This document shows positions 8,353 to 16,651 of a DNA stretch of 64,000 nt, piece by piece; within the stretch, counting starts at the first letter, position 1; every line of letters begins with the position of its first letter. The position numbers and the translations under genes were made by a program. The notes beneath the pieces were generated by a model, which had not been told where the DNA came from, made no database searches, and saw nothing but the letters and a program-made list of their open reading frames with translations. Source of the DNA: Streptomyces sp. NBC_01116 (GTDB lineage Bacteria > Actinomycetota > Actinomycetes > Streptomycetales > Streptomycetaceae); NCBI RefSeq assembly GCF_041435495.1, contig NZ_CP108644.1, positions 7,301,501-7,365,500 of the forward strand, written 5' to 3'.

Positions 8353-9218
8353 CGGCCACCCCTGAAGATGCCTCGGGAGCGACCGGGGGAGCGACCGCCG
8401 GTGCCCTGGTCGAGCTGGACGACGTGTCCAAGTTCTACGGCAACATCAAGGCCCTGGAGCACGTCTCGCTGGAGGTCCACGCGGGCGAGATCACCTGCGT
8501 CCTCGGGGACAACGGCGCCGGCAAGTCCACCCTCATCAAGATCATCGCGGGGCTGCACCGGCACGACGCCGGACGCTTCCTGATCGACGGCGAGGAGACC
8601 GCCCTCGCCAACCCGCGCGACGCCCTGGACCGGGGCATCGCCACCGTCTACCAGGACCTCGCCGTCGTCCCGCTGATGCCGGTCTGGCGGAACTTCTTCC
8701 TCGGCTCCGAGCCCACCGTCGGCTTCGGTCCCTTCAAGCGCCTCGACGTCCGGAAGATGCGCGAGACGACCCGTACCGAACTGCTCCGCATGGGCATCGA
8801 CCTGCGCGACGTCGACCAGCCCATCGGCACCCTGTCCGGCGGCGAGCGCCAGTGCGTGGCCATCGCCCGCGCCGTCTACTTCGGCGCGAAGGTCCTCGTC
8901 CTGGACGAGCCGACCGCCGCCCTCGGCGTCAAGCAGTCCGGCGTGGTCCTCAAGTACGTGGCGGCCGCCCGCGACGCCGGCCTCGGCGTGGTCCTCATCA
9001 CGCACAACCCGCACCACGCCCACCTCGTCGGAGACCGCTTCATCCTCCTCAAGCGCGGCGCGATGTCCGGCAGCCACACCAAGGACGACGTCACGCTGGA
9101 CGAGCTCACCCGGCAGATGGCGGGCGGCAGCGAGCTGGAGGAGCTCAGCCACGAGCTGGAACGCACCCCGACCCCCACCCTCCCGGGCGCCCACGGCACG
9201 AAGGACGGGACTCCCTGA
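8349..9218 (+). CDS. Sugar ABC transporter ATP-binding protein
   Basis: 289 residues with one nucleotide-binding domain: Walker A GDNGAGKST, signature LSGGERQ, Walker B VLVLDEPTAALG and switch His in LITHNPHH. Most ribose-family transporters use a fused double ATPase of about 500 residues, so this single-domain form must dimerise. The start is at the ATGA overlap with the permease. After the core domain comes a short tail rich in Glu and Pro. Confidence 0.93.
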   Translation: MTATPEDASGATGGATAGALVELDDVSKFYGNIKALEHVSLEVHAGEITCVLGDNGAGKSTLIKIIAGLHRHDAGRFLIDGEETALANPRDALDRGIATVYQDLAVVPLMPVWRNFFLGSEPTVGFGPFKRLDVRKMRETTRTELLRMGIDLRDVDQPIGTLSGGERQCVAIARAVYFGAKVLVLDEPTAALGVKQSGVVLKYVAAARDAGLGVVLITHNPHHAHLVGDRFILLKRGAMSGSHTKDDVTLDELTRQMAGGSELEELSHELERTPTPTLPGAHGTKDGTP

Positions 9219-9351
9219 GCGGCGACCGCCCCGGCGCGGCCCACCCCGCCCACCGGCTTCCCGGGGCCGGGCAGTGGCAGAATCGAGGCCGGCGGGCGCC
9301 GTCCGCCGCCGGCCGCGACAGCGGCCCGGCCCCCCAGACCTCGCAGGGACG

Positions 9352-10518
9352 ATGAGCACGTACCGCGACTTCGCACACCGCGGCTCCGCCCGCGCCACCG
9401 TCCTCAAGACCGTCGGCACCAAGGAACGCCGCTCGCACCTCACCGCCCCCCGGGTCCCCACGGTCGGGATCGACATCGGCGGCACCAAGGTGATGGCGGG
9501 CGTCGTCGACGCCGACGGCAACATCCTGGAACAGCTCCGCACCGAGACGCCCGACAAGTCCAAGAGCCCCAAGGTCGTCGAGGACACCATCGTCGAGCTG
9601 GTCCTGGACCTCTCCGACCGCCACGACGTCCACGCCGTGGGCATCGGCGCGGCGGGCTGGGTGGACGCCGACCGCTCCAAGGTGCTGTTCGCCCCGCACC
9701 TCGCCTGGCGCGACGAGCCCCTGCGCGACGCGATCGCGTCCCGCCTGGTCGTCCCCGTCATGGTCGACAACGACGCCAACACCGCCGCCTGGGCGGAATG
9801 GCGCTTCGGAGCGGGCCGCGGCGAGGACCACCTCGTCATGATCACCCTCGGTACGGGCATCGGCGGCGCGATCCTGGAGGACGGCCAGGTCAAGCGCGGC
9901 AAGTACGGCGTGGCCGGTGAGTTCGGCCACATGCAGGTCGTGCCCTCGGGCCACCGCTGCCCCTGCGGCAACCGGGGCTGCTGGGAGCAGTACAGCTCCG
10001 GCAACGCCCTGGTCCGCGAGGCCAGGGAGCTGGCCGCCGCCGACTCCCCGGTGGCGCACTACCTGCTGGACCGGGTGAAGGGGAACGTCGCCGACATCAC
10101 CGGGCCCCTCATCACCGAACTGGCCCGCGAGGGCGACGCGATGTGCATCGAGCTGCTCCAGGACATCGGCCAGTGGCTCGGCATCGGCATCGCCAATCTG
10201 GCCGCGGCGCTCGACCCGTCCTGCTTCGTCATCGGAGGCGGCGTCAGCGCCGCCGACGACCTGCTGATCAACCCCGCCAGGGACGCCTTCAAGCGTCACC
10301 TCACGGGCCGCGGCTACCGCCCCGAGGCCCGGATCGCGAAGGCGCAGCTCGGCCCCGAGGCGGGTATGGTCGGCGCCGCGGACCTGGCCCGGCTGGTCGC
10401 CCGCCGATTCCGCCGGGCCAACCGGCGGCGCGTCGAGCGGTACGAGCGGTACGCCCAGATCTACGACCAGGCGGCGAGCACCATCCGCAACACGCGCTCC
10501 ACCCGTACCGCTGACTGA
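9352..10518 (+). CDS. ROK-family sugar kinase (glucokinase-like)
   Basis: 388 residues. About 35 extra N-terminal residues precede the ROK kinase fold, which has the phosphate-binding loop VGIDIGGTKVMAG, active-site Asp in VDNDANTAAWAEW, glycine-rich GTGIGGAI, and the ROK zinc site GHxxxxxCxCGxxGCxE (GHRCPCGNRGCWEQY). There is no DNA-binding HTH, so it is an enzyme rather than a ROK repressor. It lies 133 bp after the sugar transporter operon and probably phosphorylates an imported hexose or derivative. The Arg-rich C-terminal tail is longer than in standard glucokinases. Confidence 0.87.
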   Translation: MSTYRDFAHRGSARATVLKTVGTKERRSHLTAPRVPTVGIDIGGTKVMAGVVDADGNILEQLRTETPDKSKSPKVVEDTIVELVLDLSDRHDVHAVGIGAAGWVDADRSKVLFAPHLAWRDEPLRDAIASRLVVPVMVDNDANTAAWAEWRFGAGRGEDHLVMITLGTGIGGAILEDGQVKRGKYGVAGEFGHMQVVPSGHRCPCGNRGCWEQYSSGNALVREARELAAADSPVAHYLLDRVKGNVADITGPLITELAREGDAMCIELLQDIGQWLGIGIANLAAALDPSCFVIGGGVSAADDLLINPARDAFKRHLTGRGYRPEARIAKAQLGPEAGMVGAADLARLVARRFRRANRRRVERYERYAQIYDQAASTIRNTRSTRTAD

Positions 10519-10589
10519 ACCGCAGCCGCCCGTTCCGGCGTCCCTCCTTCAGTACGCCGTCACCGCAGCACCTTGAGGACCACCTGATC

Positions 10590-11186
10590 ATGATCGCAGC
10601 CGGGCACCCCGTGGTGCCGCACCAGTCGGAGTCTCCGGGCGACGGCGGGGGCAAGCCGCCCGAGGACCCGCGGCACGTGTTCAAGCGGCGCTTCATCACC
10701 GCGACGATCATCGTGCTGCTGATCGGCATCCCGGCCGGCTACCTGCTGATCTCGGCCGGCCAGAGCCGCCGCTCGGGCCAGGACAAGGAGGCCGAGGCGG
10801 CCGCCGTGGGCCTCCGGGAGGGCTGGCCCTCCAAGATGCAGCGCCGGATCTTCGAGATCCCGATCCCCGGCAACGGACAGGGCGTCCAGTACTACGAGAC
10901 GAACAACTGGAAAGCCAGCCGGATGTACGCGAAGTTCCGGACGACCTCCGCCGGCCTCGACCGCTTCCTGACCGGGGTCGGTACCGGACGCGCCGCGCTG
11001 GAGCCGGACACGATCGACATCAGCCCCCGGGACGTCAAGATCACCGGCTGGTCCTTCGGCCCGGGCGAGGAGTGGGCCGGCATCACGCACAAGAACAAGA
11101 AGCCGCGCCCCACCCAGAACATCACGGTCAACATGACCGACCCGGCCAGCCCGGTCGTGTACGTCGTCTCGGCGGCGACCCCCTGA
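10590..11186 (+). CDS. Single-pass membrane protein of unknown function
   Basis: 198 residues. A cytoplasmic Gly/Pro-rich N-terminus of about 34 residues is followed by one transmembrane helix (about residues 36-56, ITATIIVLLIGIPAGYLLI). An extracytoplasmic domain of about 140 residues contains YYETNNWKASRMYAKF and ends in PVVYVVSAATP. I recognise no catalytic motif. It is preceded by the ROK kinase on the same strand with a 71-bp gap. Probably a conserved Streptomyces envelope protein. Confidence 0.7.
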   Translation: MIAAGHPVVPHQSESPGDGGGKPPEDPRHVFKRRFITATIIVLLIGIPAGYLLISAGQSRRSGQDKEAEAAAVGLREGWPSKMQRRIFEIPIPGNGQGVQYYETNNWKASRMYAKFRTTSAGLDRFLTGVGTGRAALEPDTIDISPRDVKITGWSFGPGEEWAGITHKNKKPRPTQNITVNMTDPASPVVYVVSAATP

Positions 11187-11235
11187 GCCCTGCCCGGGCG
11201 GTAGCGTGACGGGCAGGGACGGACGCTTCGGCCGA

Positions 11236-11340
11236 ACGGCTCCGCGGGCGGTGGCTTCGAGGTGGTGCACGTGCCGGACACCGGCCACTGCGTCCACCGC
11301 GACGACCTCGACGGCTTCCCGAAGTCTCTGGACGGCCGGC
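11236..11340 (+). pseudogene. C-terminal remnant of an alpha/beta hydrolase
   Basis: The forward frame reads GGGFEVVHVPDTGHCVHRDDLDGF and then loses similarity. GHCVHRDD followed by DGF is typical of the catalytic-histidine loop and last helix of alpha/beta hydrolases. No nucleophile elbow or N-terminal half precedes it, only about 50 bp of unrelated sequence after the previous gene. It is best read as a decayed fragment; the family assignment rests on a short segment. Confidence 0.45.
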
Positions 11341-11397
11341 TCTGCCCCCGGCGCGCGAGCGCCCTGCCGGTATTCCGCCCCGTGCTAGGTTGCTCGA

Positions 11398-11937
11398 ATG
11401 GACCAACTCCCCGTGCTGCACGGCTCGTTCTCGCTCGACATGAGCTTCACGGTGGCCCGGGCAGAGGTCTTCCGCGGCTTCGCCGACCCCTCCTTGAAAC
11501 GTCGCTGGTCCCGTCTGCCCGGCGGGTCCGCCACCGCCGAGCACGAGCTGGACTTCCGGGTCGGCGGCGCCGAGAGCGCCCGCAACGTCTTCGTCTCCGG
11601 CGACACCGAGGAGCGGCTCGCCTACCGCTCCCGGTTCCTGGACATCGTGCCGGACGCCCGGATCGTCCACGTCTACGAAGCAGAGGTCGACGGCAGCGTC
11701 CGCTGGATCTCCCTCGTCACCGTCGAACTGGACGACGAGCCCGCCGGCTCCCGCCTGACCTGGACCGAGCAGTACACCTGGCTCGTGCCCACCGGAGACG
11801 GCACCCAGGACATCGCCCATCTCCGCGGCGGCACCCGCCTGCGGCTCAACGGCCTGTCCACGGTGGTGAACCCCGACCGCCACGTCGGCCTGCCCCGGAC
11901 CGGGACACCGCTCGGCACCGACTCCACCGCACGGTAG
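11398..11937 (+). CDS. SRPBCC/AHSA1-domain protein
   Basis: 179 residues with an activator-of-Hsp90 ATPase-like/START fold: GSFSLDMSFTVARAEVFRGFADPSLKRRWS, a central strand HELDFRVGGAE, and the later RLTWTEQYTWL pattern common to this family. Such proteins bind hydrophobic ligands. Many are encoded with ArsR regulators, but none is present here. A -10-like TAGGTT 6 nt before the ATG suggests a leaderless transcript. A strong hairpin follows at 11983. Confidence 0.8.
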   Translation: MDQLPVLHGSFSLDMSFTVARAEVFRGFADPSLKRRWSRLPGGSATAEHELDFRVGGAESARNVFVSGDTEERLAYRSRFLDIVPDARIVHVYEAEVDGSVRWISLVTVELDDEPAGSRLTWTEQYTWLVPTGDGTQDIAHLRGGTRLRLNGLSTVVNPDRHVGLPRTGTPLGTDSTAR

Positions 11938-11982
11938 CCGCCCTCGCTCCCGGGACCCGCGACCATCTCCACGACGCGCGCT

Positions 11983-12025
11983 CGTCGGGCTTCACGCCGT
12001 CGCCGGGACGGCGTGAAGCCCGACG
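11983..12025. terminator. Perfect 19-bp hairpin between AHSA1-like gene and pcaDC
   Basis: Stem CGTCGGGCTTCACGCCGTC pairs perfectly with its complement across a 5-nt GCCGG loop. It lies 45 bp after the previous stop and about 50 bp before the pcaDC start. Termination is likely, though its length would also allow it to be a protein-binding site. Confidence 0.65.
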
Positions 12026-12077
12026 CGTCGACGCCCTGAGTTGGGGGAGACGGTCGCGGGATGAGAGGGTCGAGAGG

Positions 12078-13367
12078 GTGAGCGAGACACCACGGAACAC
12101 CCTCAAATACTGCGTCGACGGGCCGGAGGACGCTCCGGTCCTGGTCATAGGTCCCTCGCTGGGCACGACCTGGCACATGTGGGACCGCCAGATACCCGAG
12201 CTGTCCCAGCACTGGCGGGTCTTCCGCTACGACCTGCCCGGCCACGGCGGCGCGCCCGCCCACGCCGCCGCCTCCGTCGCCGAACTGGCCGACCGGCTGC
12301 TCGCGACGCTGGACGGGCTCGGCGTCCAGCGCTTCGGCTACGCGGGCTGCTCGATCGGCGGGGCGATCGGCGCGGACCTGGCACTGAGACATCCGCACCG
12401 GGTGGCCTCGCTGGCGCTCGTCGCCTCCTCGCCCCGGTTCGGCACGGCCGACGAGTTCCGCCAGCGCGGCGTGATCGTCCGCACCAACGGCCTGGAGCCG
12501 ATCGCCCGCACCGCGCCGGAGCGCTGGTTCACCCCCGGCTTCGCCGCCGCGCAGCCCGCCATCGTCGAGTGGGCCGTACAGATGGTCCGCACCACCGATC
12601 CCGGCTGCTACATCGCCGCCTGCGAGGCGCTCGCCGCGTTCGACATCCGCGGCGCACTGGGCCGGATCGGGGTACCCACCCTGGTGCTGGTCGGGGCGGA
12701 GGACCAGGTCACCGGGCCCGCCGAGGCCCGCACCCTGGTCGCCGGAATACCGGACGCGCGCCTGGCGCTCGTCCCCGGGGCCTCGCACCTCGCGCCGGTC
12801 GAGCAGCCCGCCGCCGTCAGCGACCTGCTGCTGATGCACTTCTCCACCGCCTGGCAGCAGGACACCTCGGCCGCGATCCCCGTGCTGCCGACGGTCCCCG
12901 GGCCCGCGAAGCCCGCCGTCCCGTTCGCCCCGGTGGCCGAGATCGCCCCGGCCGCCCCGCCGCCCGAGACCTCCGCTCCGACCCCGGACGACCGGCACGA
13001 GCAGGGCATGAAGGTGCGCCGGGAGGTGCTGGGGGACGCCCATGTCGACGCGGTGAACGCCTCGGCCGACGGCTTCACCGAGGACTTCCAGGAGCTGGTC
13101 ACCCGGTACGCCTGGGGCGAGGTCTGGAGCCGGGACGGCCTCGACCGCCGCACCCGCAGCTGCATCACGCTCACCGCGCTCGTCGCCTCCGGCCACCTGG
13201 AGGGCCTGGCCGCGCACACCCGCGCCGCTCTGCGCAACGGCCTGACGCCCGCCGAGATCAAGGAAGTCCTGCTCCAGACCGCCGTCTACTGCGGACTTCC
13301 GGCCGCCGGAGCCGCCTTCGCCGTCGCGCAGAAGGTGATCCAGGAGGAAACCACCCCGCCCGCGTAG
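12078..13367 (+). CDS. pcaL: Bifunctional 3-oxoadipate enol-lactonase / 4-carboxymuconolactone decarboxylase
   Basis: 429 residues in two fused domains. The first (about 1-265) is an alpha/beta hydrolase with nucleophile Ser92 in GCSIGG and catalytic His in GASHLAPVEQP, matching PcaD enol-lactonase. A Pro/Ala-rich linker of about 40 residues leads to a carboxymuconolactone-decarboxylase domain (about 305-429, RREVLGDAHVDAVNA, TRSCITLTALVASGHLEGLAAH), matching PcaC. Fusion of these two steps of protocatechuate degradation is known in actinomycetes as PcaL/PcaDC. GTG 12078 begins the conserved domain. No other pca gene is nearby, so it is detached from a full pathway operon. Confidence 0.9.
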   Translation: MSETPRNTLKYCVDGPEDAPVLVIGPSLGTTWHMWDRQIPELSQHWRVFRYDLPGHGGAPAHAAASVAELADRLLATLDGLGVQRFGYAGCSIGGAIGADLALRHPHRVASLALVASSPRFGTADEFRQRGVIVRTNGLEPIARTAPERWFTPGFAAAQPAIVEWAVQMVRTTDPGCYIAACEALAAFDIRGALGRIGVPTLVLVGAEDQVTGPAEARTLVAGIPDARLALVPGASHLAPVEQPAAVSDLLLMHFSTAWQQDTSAAIPVLPTVPGPAKPAVPFAPVAEIAPAAPPPETSAPTPDDRHEQGMKVRREVLGDAHVDAVNASADGFTEDFQELVTRYAWGEVWSRDGLDRRTRSCITLTALVASGHLEGLAAHTRAALRNGLTPAEIKEVLLQTAVYCGLPAAGAAFAVAQKVIQEETTPPA

Positions 13368-13379
13368 CAGGATGGGGCC

Positions 13380-14033
13380 ATGAACGCATCGCGCGGGGCT
13401 CTCACCCTCACCAAGAAGACCCACTCCTGCGTCCGCATCGAGAAGGACGGACGGGTCCTCGTCATCGATCCCGGCGGCTTCTCCGAGGACGACGCGGCGC
13501 TCGGCGCCGATGTCGTCCTGGTGACGCACGAGCACCCGGACCACTTCAACGAGGCGCGGCTGCGTGCGGGCCTGGAGGCGAATCCGGCGGCCGAGATCTG
13601 GACGCTGCGCAGCGTGGCCGGGCAGCTGTCGGCCGCGTTCCCCGGGCGGGTGCACACCGTCGGCGACGGGGACGCGTTCGCCGCCGCCGGGTTCGACGTC
13701 ACGGTGCACGGCGAGCTGCACGCGGTGATCCACCCGGACCTCCCGCGGGTCACCAACGTCGGCTTCCTCGTCGACGGCTCGGTCTTCCACCCCGGCGACG
13801 CGCTCACCGTTCCCGACCGCCCCGTCGACACCCTCCTGCTGCCGGTCATGGCCCCCTGGAACAAGATCTCCGAGGTCATCGACTACGTGCGCGAGGTCAA
13901 GCCGCGACGCGCCATCGACGTCCACGACGCCCTGCTGACCGATCTGGCGCGGCCGATCTACGACAACCAGATCGGGGCCCTGGGCGGCGCGGACCACGGT
14001 CGGCTGGCCCCGGGCGGCACCACCGAGCTGTGA
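13380..14033 (+). CDS. Metallo-beta-lactamase-fold hydrolase (UlaG-like)
   Basis: 217 residues. The metal-binding motif THEHPDH (His50, His52, Asp54, His55) follows the strand VLVIDPGGF. Further likely ligands are HPGDA and the HDA segment near the C-terminus. The small size and lack of extra domains match the UlaG/YtnP-like subgroup of uncharacterised hydrolases. It starts 12 bp after the pcaL stop and may be cotranscribed with it. Confidence 0.85.
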   Translation: MNASRGALTLTKKTHSCVRIEKDGRVLVIDPGGFSEDDAALGADVVLVTHEHPDHFNEARLRAGLEANPAAEIWTLRSVAGQLSAAFPGRVHTVGDGDAFAAAGFDVTVHGELHAVIHPDLPRVTNVGFLVDGSVFHPGDALTVPDRPVDTLLLPVMAPWNKISEVIDYVREVKPRRAIDVHDALLTDLARPIYDNQIGALGGADHGRLAPGGTTEL

Positions 14034-14075
14034 GCCCTCCGGCGGCTGTCAGTGGGAGCCGCTAGGTTGGCTGCC

Positions 14076-14855
14076 ATGCGCATCGCCACCTATAACGTCA
14101 ATTCGATCACCGCCCGGCTGCCGAGGCTTCTGGCCTGGCTGGAGAGCAGCGGCACCGATGTGCTGTGCATCCAGGAGACCAAGTGCACGGCGGAGCAGTT
14201 CCCCGCCGAAGCCCTGCGCGAGGCGGGGTACGAATCCGCGGTCAACGCCACCGGCCGGTGGAACGGGGTGGCGCTGCTCTCCCGCGTCGGCCTCTCCGAC
14301 GTCGTCACCGGGCTGCCCGACGGCCCGGACTACGACGGGGTGCAGGAGCCGCGCGCGATCTCGGCGACGTGCGGCCCGCTGCGCCTCTGGTCGGTGTACG
14401 TGCCCAACGGCCGCGAGGTCGAGCACGAGCACTACGCGTACAAGCTGCGCTGGCTGGAGGCCCTGCGCAAGGCGGTGGCGGCGGACGCCGCGAAGGCCCT
14501 GCCGTTCGCGGTCCTCGGCGACTTCAACGTGGCCCCGACCGACGAGGACGTCTGGGACCCGGCGCTGTTCGTCGGCGCCACGCATGTGACGCCCGCCGAG
14601 CGCGCCGCCCTCGCGGCCCTGGAGGCGGAGGGCCTGAGCGAGGTCCTGCCCCGCCCCCTCAAGTACGACCGCGCCTACACCTTCTGGGACTACCGCGAGC
14701 TGAGGTTCCCCAAGAACAAGGGCATGCGGATCGACCTCACCTTCGGCAACGCCCCGTTCACCGCTGCCGTCAAGGACAGTTACGTCGACCGCGAGGAGCG
14801 CAAGGGCAAGGGCGCGTCGGACCACGCCCCGGTGGTCGTCGACCTCGACCTCTGA
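14076..14855 (+). CDS. xthA: Exodeoxyribonuclease III / AP endonuclease
   Basis: 259 residues of the exonuclease-endonuclease-phosphatase fold. Motifs are TYNVNSI, metal-binding Glu34 in CIQETK, GDFNVAP and the terminal catalytic SDHAPVVVD. It removes 3' blocking groups and cleaves at abasic sites in base excision repair. ATG 14076 begins the conserved MRIATYNVNSI; TAGGTT 7 nt upstream suggests a near-leaderless message. Confidence 0.95.
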   Translation: MRIATYNVNSITARLPRLLAWLESSGTDVLCIQETKCTAEQFPAEALREAGYESAVNATGRWNGVALLSRVGLSDVVTGLPDGPDYDGVQEPRAISATCGPLRLWSVYVPNGREVEHEHYAYKLRWLEALRKAVAADAAKALPFAVLGDFNVAPTDEDVWDPALFVGATHVTPAERAALAALEAEGLSEVLPRPLKYDRAYTFWDYRELRFPKNKGMRIDLTFGNAPFTAAVKDSYVDREERKGKGASDHAPVVVDLDL

Positions 14856-14889
14856 GCCGGGATCCACGGCAGGGGAGGCCACGTCGCAC

Positions 14890-14937
14890 TGACAACTCAA
14901 GGTTGACACTGAATCGAGTGTCAACCTAAGGTTGTCA
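14890..14937. promoter_or_regulatory. 48-bp interrupted palindrome with embedded promoter
   Basis: An outer TGACAAC/GTTGTCA pair encloses an inner GGTTGACACT/AGTGTCAACC pair around GAATCG; only the 4-nt connectors differ. Within it lies a sigma70-like promoter, TTGACA (14903-14908), an 18-bp spacer and TAAGGT (14927-14932), 6 nt before the ATG at 14939. A repressor bound here would cover the whole promoter. The downstream gene encodes an HTH protein, so autoregulation is a natural inference. Confidence 0.75.
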
Positions 14938-14938
14938 C

Positions 14939-15676
14939 ATGACGCAGCCTCTTCCTGTCACCCCTTCCGTGCGCCTCGACGATCTGATCGAGGCCATCAA
15001 GAAGACCAACGACGACGCCCTGGAGCAGCTCTCCGGCGCGGTGCTCGCCGCCGACCACCTCGGAGACGTGGCCGACCACCTCATCGGCCACTTCGTGGAC
15101 CAGGCCCGACGCTCCGGCGCCTCCTGGACCGACATCGGCCGGAGCATGGGGGTCACCCGCCAGGCCGCCCAGAAGCGGTTCGTGCCCAAGAAGGGCGGTG
15201 GCTCCTCGGACCCGGACCCGAACGAGGGCTTCAACCGCTTCACCCCGCGCGCCCGCAACGTGGTGGTCGCCTCGCACAACGAGGCCCAGGCCGCCCGGCA
15301 CGCCGAGATCGTCCCGGCCCACCTGATCCTCGGCCTGCTCACCGAGCCCGAGGCCGTCGCCGCCCGCGTCCTCACGGGTCGGGGCGTGACGGCGGACACG
15401 GTGCGCGCGGCCGCGGCCGCCGTGCTGCCCGCCGCCGTGGACGAGGCGCCCGAGCTGATCCCGTACGACGCGGACTCCAAGAAGGTCCTGGAGCTGACCT
15501 TCCGCGAGGCGCTCCGGCTCGGCCACAACTACGTGGGCACCGAGCACATCCTGCTGGCCCTTCTGGAGTTCGAGGACGGCTCCGGCGTGCTGACCGGCCT
15601 CGGCCTGGACAAGGAGGCCGTGTCCGCCGCGGTGGAGCGGGCGGTGGGCGAGGCGGCCCAGGCCCCCCGGCCGTAG
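14939..15676 (+). CDS. HTH plus Clp N-terminal-domain protein (probable regulator)
   Basis: 245 residues. An N-terminal helical region contains a likely HTH (ASWTDIGRSMGVTRQAAQKRF, residues 61-81). A basic/glycine linker follows, then a double Clp_N repeat from about residue 98 (FTPRARNVVVASHNEAQ, HAEIVPAHLILGLL, LGHNYVGTEHILLALL). There is no AAA+ ATPase domain, so it is not a Clp unfoldase. It may be a DNA-binding protein that senses or is presented to Clp machinery. The ATG is one base after a large palindrome containing its promoter. A convergent SDR gene ends downstream, with a shared terminator between. Confidence 0.85.
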   Translation: MTQPLPVTPSVRLDDLIEAIKKTNDDALEQLSGAVLAADHLGDVADHLIGHFVDQARRSGASWTDIGRSMGVTRQAAQKRFVPKKGGGSSDPDPNEGFNRFTPRARNVVVASHNEAQAARHAEIVPAHLILGLLTEPEAVAARVLTGRGVTADTVRAAAAAVLPAAVDEAPELIPYDADSKKVLELTFREALRLGHNYVGTEHILLALLEFEDGSGVLTGLGLDKEAVSAAVERAVGEAAQAPRP

Positions 15677-15717
15677 AAGCCCCGAGGCCCCTCGCGTCGG
15701 GCGGCGGGCCCGGTGCA

Positions 15718-15759
15718 CCGGTGCGCCGGCCACCGGGTACCCGCCGCCCGGCGCACCGG
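15718..15759. terminator. Bidirectional hairpin between convergent Clp_N and SDR genes
   Basis: Perfect 12-bp stem CCGGTGCGCCGG/CCGGCGCACCGG with an 18-nt loop, placed between the stop codons of the two convergent genes. Confidence 0.7.
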
Positions 15760-15762
15760 CCC

Positions 15763-16542
15763 TCAGTGCACCGAGAACCCGCCGTCCACGAACACCGACT
15801 GCCCGGTGATGTACGCCGAGGAGCGCCCCGCCAGGAACACCGCGGCCCCCGCGAAGTCCTCCGCGAGGCCGTTGCGGCCGACCAGGGTCCGGGCGGCCAG
15901 CGACGCCACCTTCTCCGGGTCCGACCGGAGACGCGCGTTCAGCGGCGTCAGCACGAACCCGGGCACCAGGGTGTTCACGGTGACGCCGTGCGGGGACCAC
16001 GCCTCGGCCTGGGAGCGGGCCAGGGACTCCAGGCCGCCCTTGGACACCCCGTACGCGCCGCTGTCCACGAAGGCCCGGTGCGCCTGCTGCGAGGTGACGT
16101 GGATGATCCGCCCGTAGCCGCGCCCGGCCATGCCGGGCCCGAACCGCTGTCCCAGCAGGAACGGCGCCTTCAGGTTCACCGCCATCGTGGTGTCCCAGAC
16201 GTCCTCGCCCAGCTCGGTCATCGGCGGGCGCAGATTGATCCCGGCGCAGTTCACCAGGATGTCCGGCTCCCCGAACGCCGCCGCGGCCTCGTCGGCACCC
16301 GCGCGCACCCCCTCGGTGGTGCTGAGGTCCGCGCTCACCCAGGCGGCCCGGCAGCCCTCGGCGGTCAGCTCGTCCACGGTCGCGCTCAGCTCGGTCTCCC
16401 GGCGGGCCACCACGACGACGCCCGCGCCGGCCCGGGCCAGGGCGCCGGTGATCGCCCGGCCGATGCCGGAACTGCCGCCGGTGACCACCGCCACCCGGCC
16501 TTCCAGCGAGAACAGTTCCGAAACGTAAGCGTGTGCACTCAT
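15763..16542 (-). CDS. Short-chain dehydrogenase/reductase
   Basis: 259 residues, a classical SDR. The cofactor motif is TGGSSGIG (VAVVTGGSSGIGRAI), followed by the NCAG strand (ILVNCAGINLR), catalytic Tyr/Lys in YGVSK, and C-terminal YITGQSVFVDGG. Arg residues after the second strand (VARRETEL) favour NADP(H). Overall it resembles the gluconate 5-dehydrogenase/3-oxoacyl reductase subgroup, but the substrate is not evident. The likely promoter is in the AT-richer stretch near 16545-16565. Confidence 0.9.
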   Translation of the reverse strand: MSAHAYVSELFSLEGRVAVVTGGSSGIGRAITGALARAGAGVVVVARRETELSATVDELTAEGCRAAWVSADLSTTEGVRAGADEAAAAFGEPDILVNCAGINLRPPMTELGEDVWDTTMAVNLKAPFLLGQRFGPGMAGRGYGRIIHVTSQQAHRAFVDSGAYGVSKGGLESLARSQAEAWSPHGVTVNTLVPGFVLTPLNARLRSDPEKVASLAARTLVGRNGLAEDFAGAAVFLAGRSSAYITGQSVFVDGGFSVH

Positions 16543-16651
16543 GTGCGTACTTTAGATATCTGCTCGGATCCCCGGCCGGGGCGGGGTGGGGGATCGGTGA
16601 ACGCCGCGCGCCCTGTGGTGCGGAACCCGGCCGGGATGGGACCCTAGTGGT

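Noticed and set aside
8178..10004. Long minus-strand frame opposite the ABC ATPase and ROK kinase
   Set aside because: Antisense shadow with low-complexity composition; the plus-strand genes have complete, convincing motifs.
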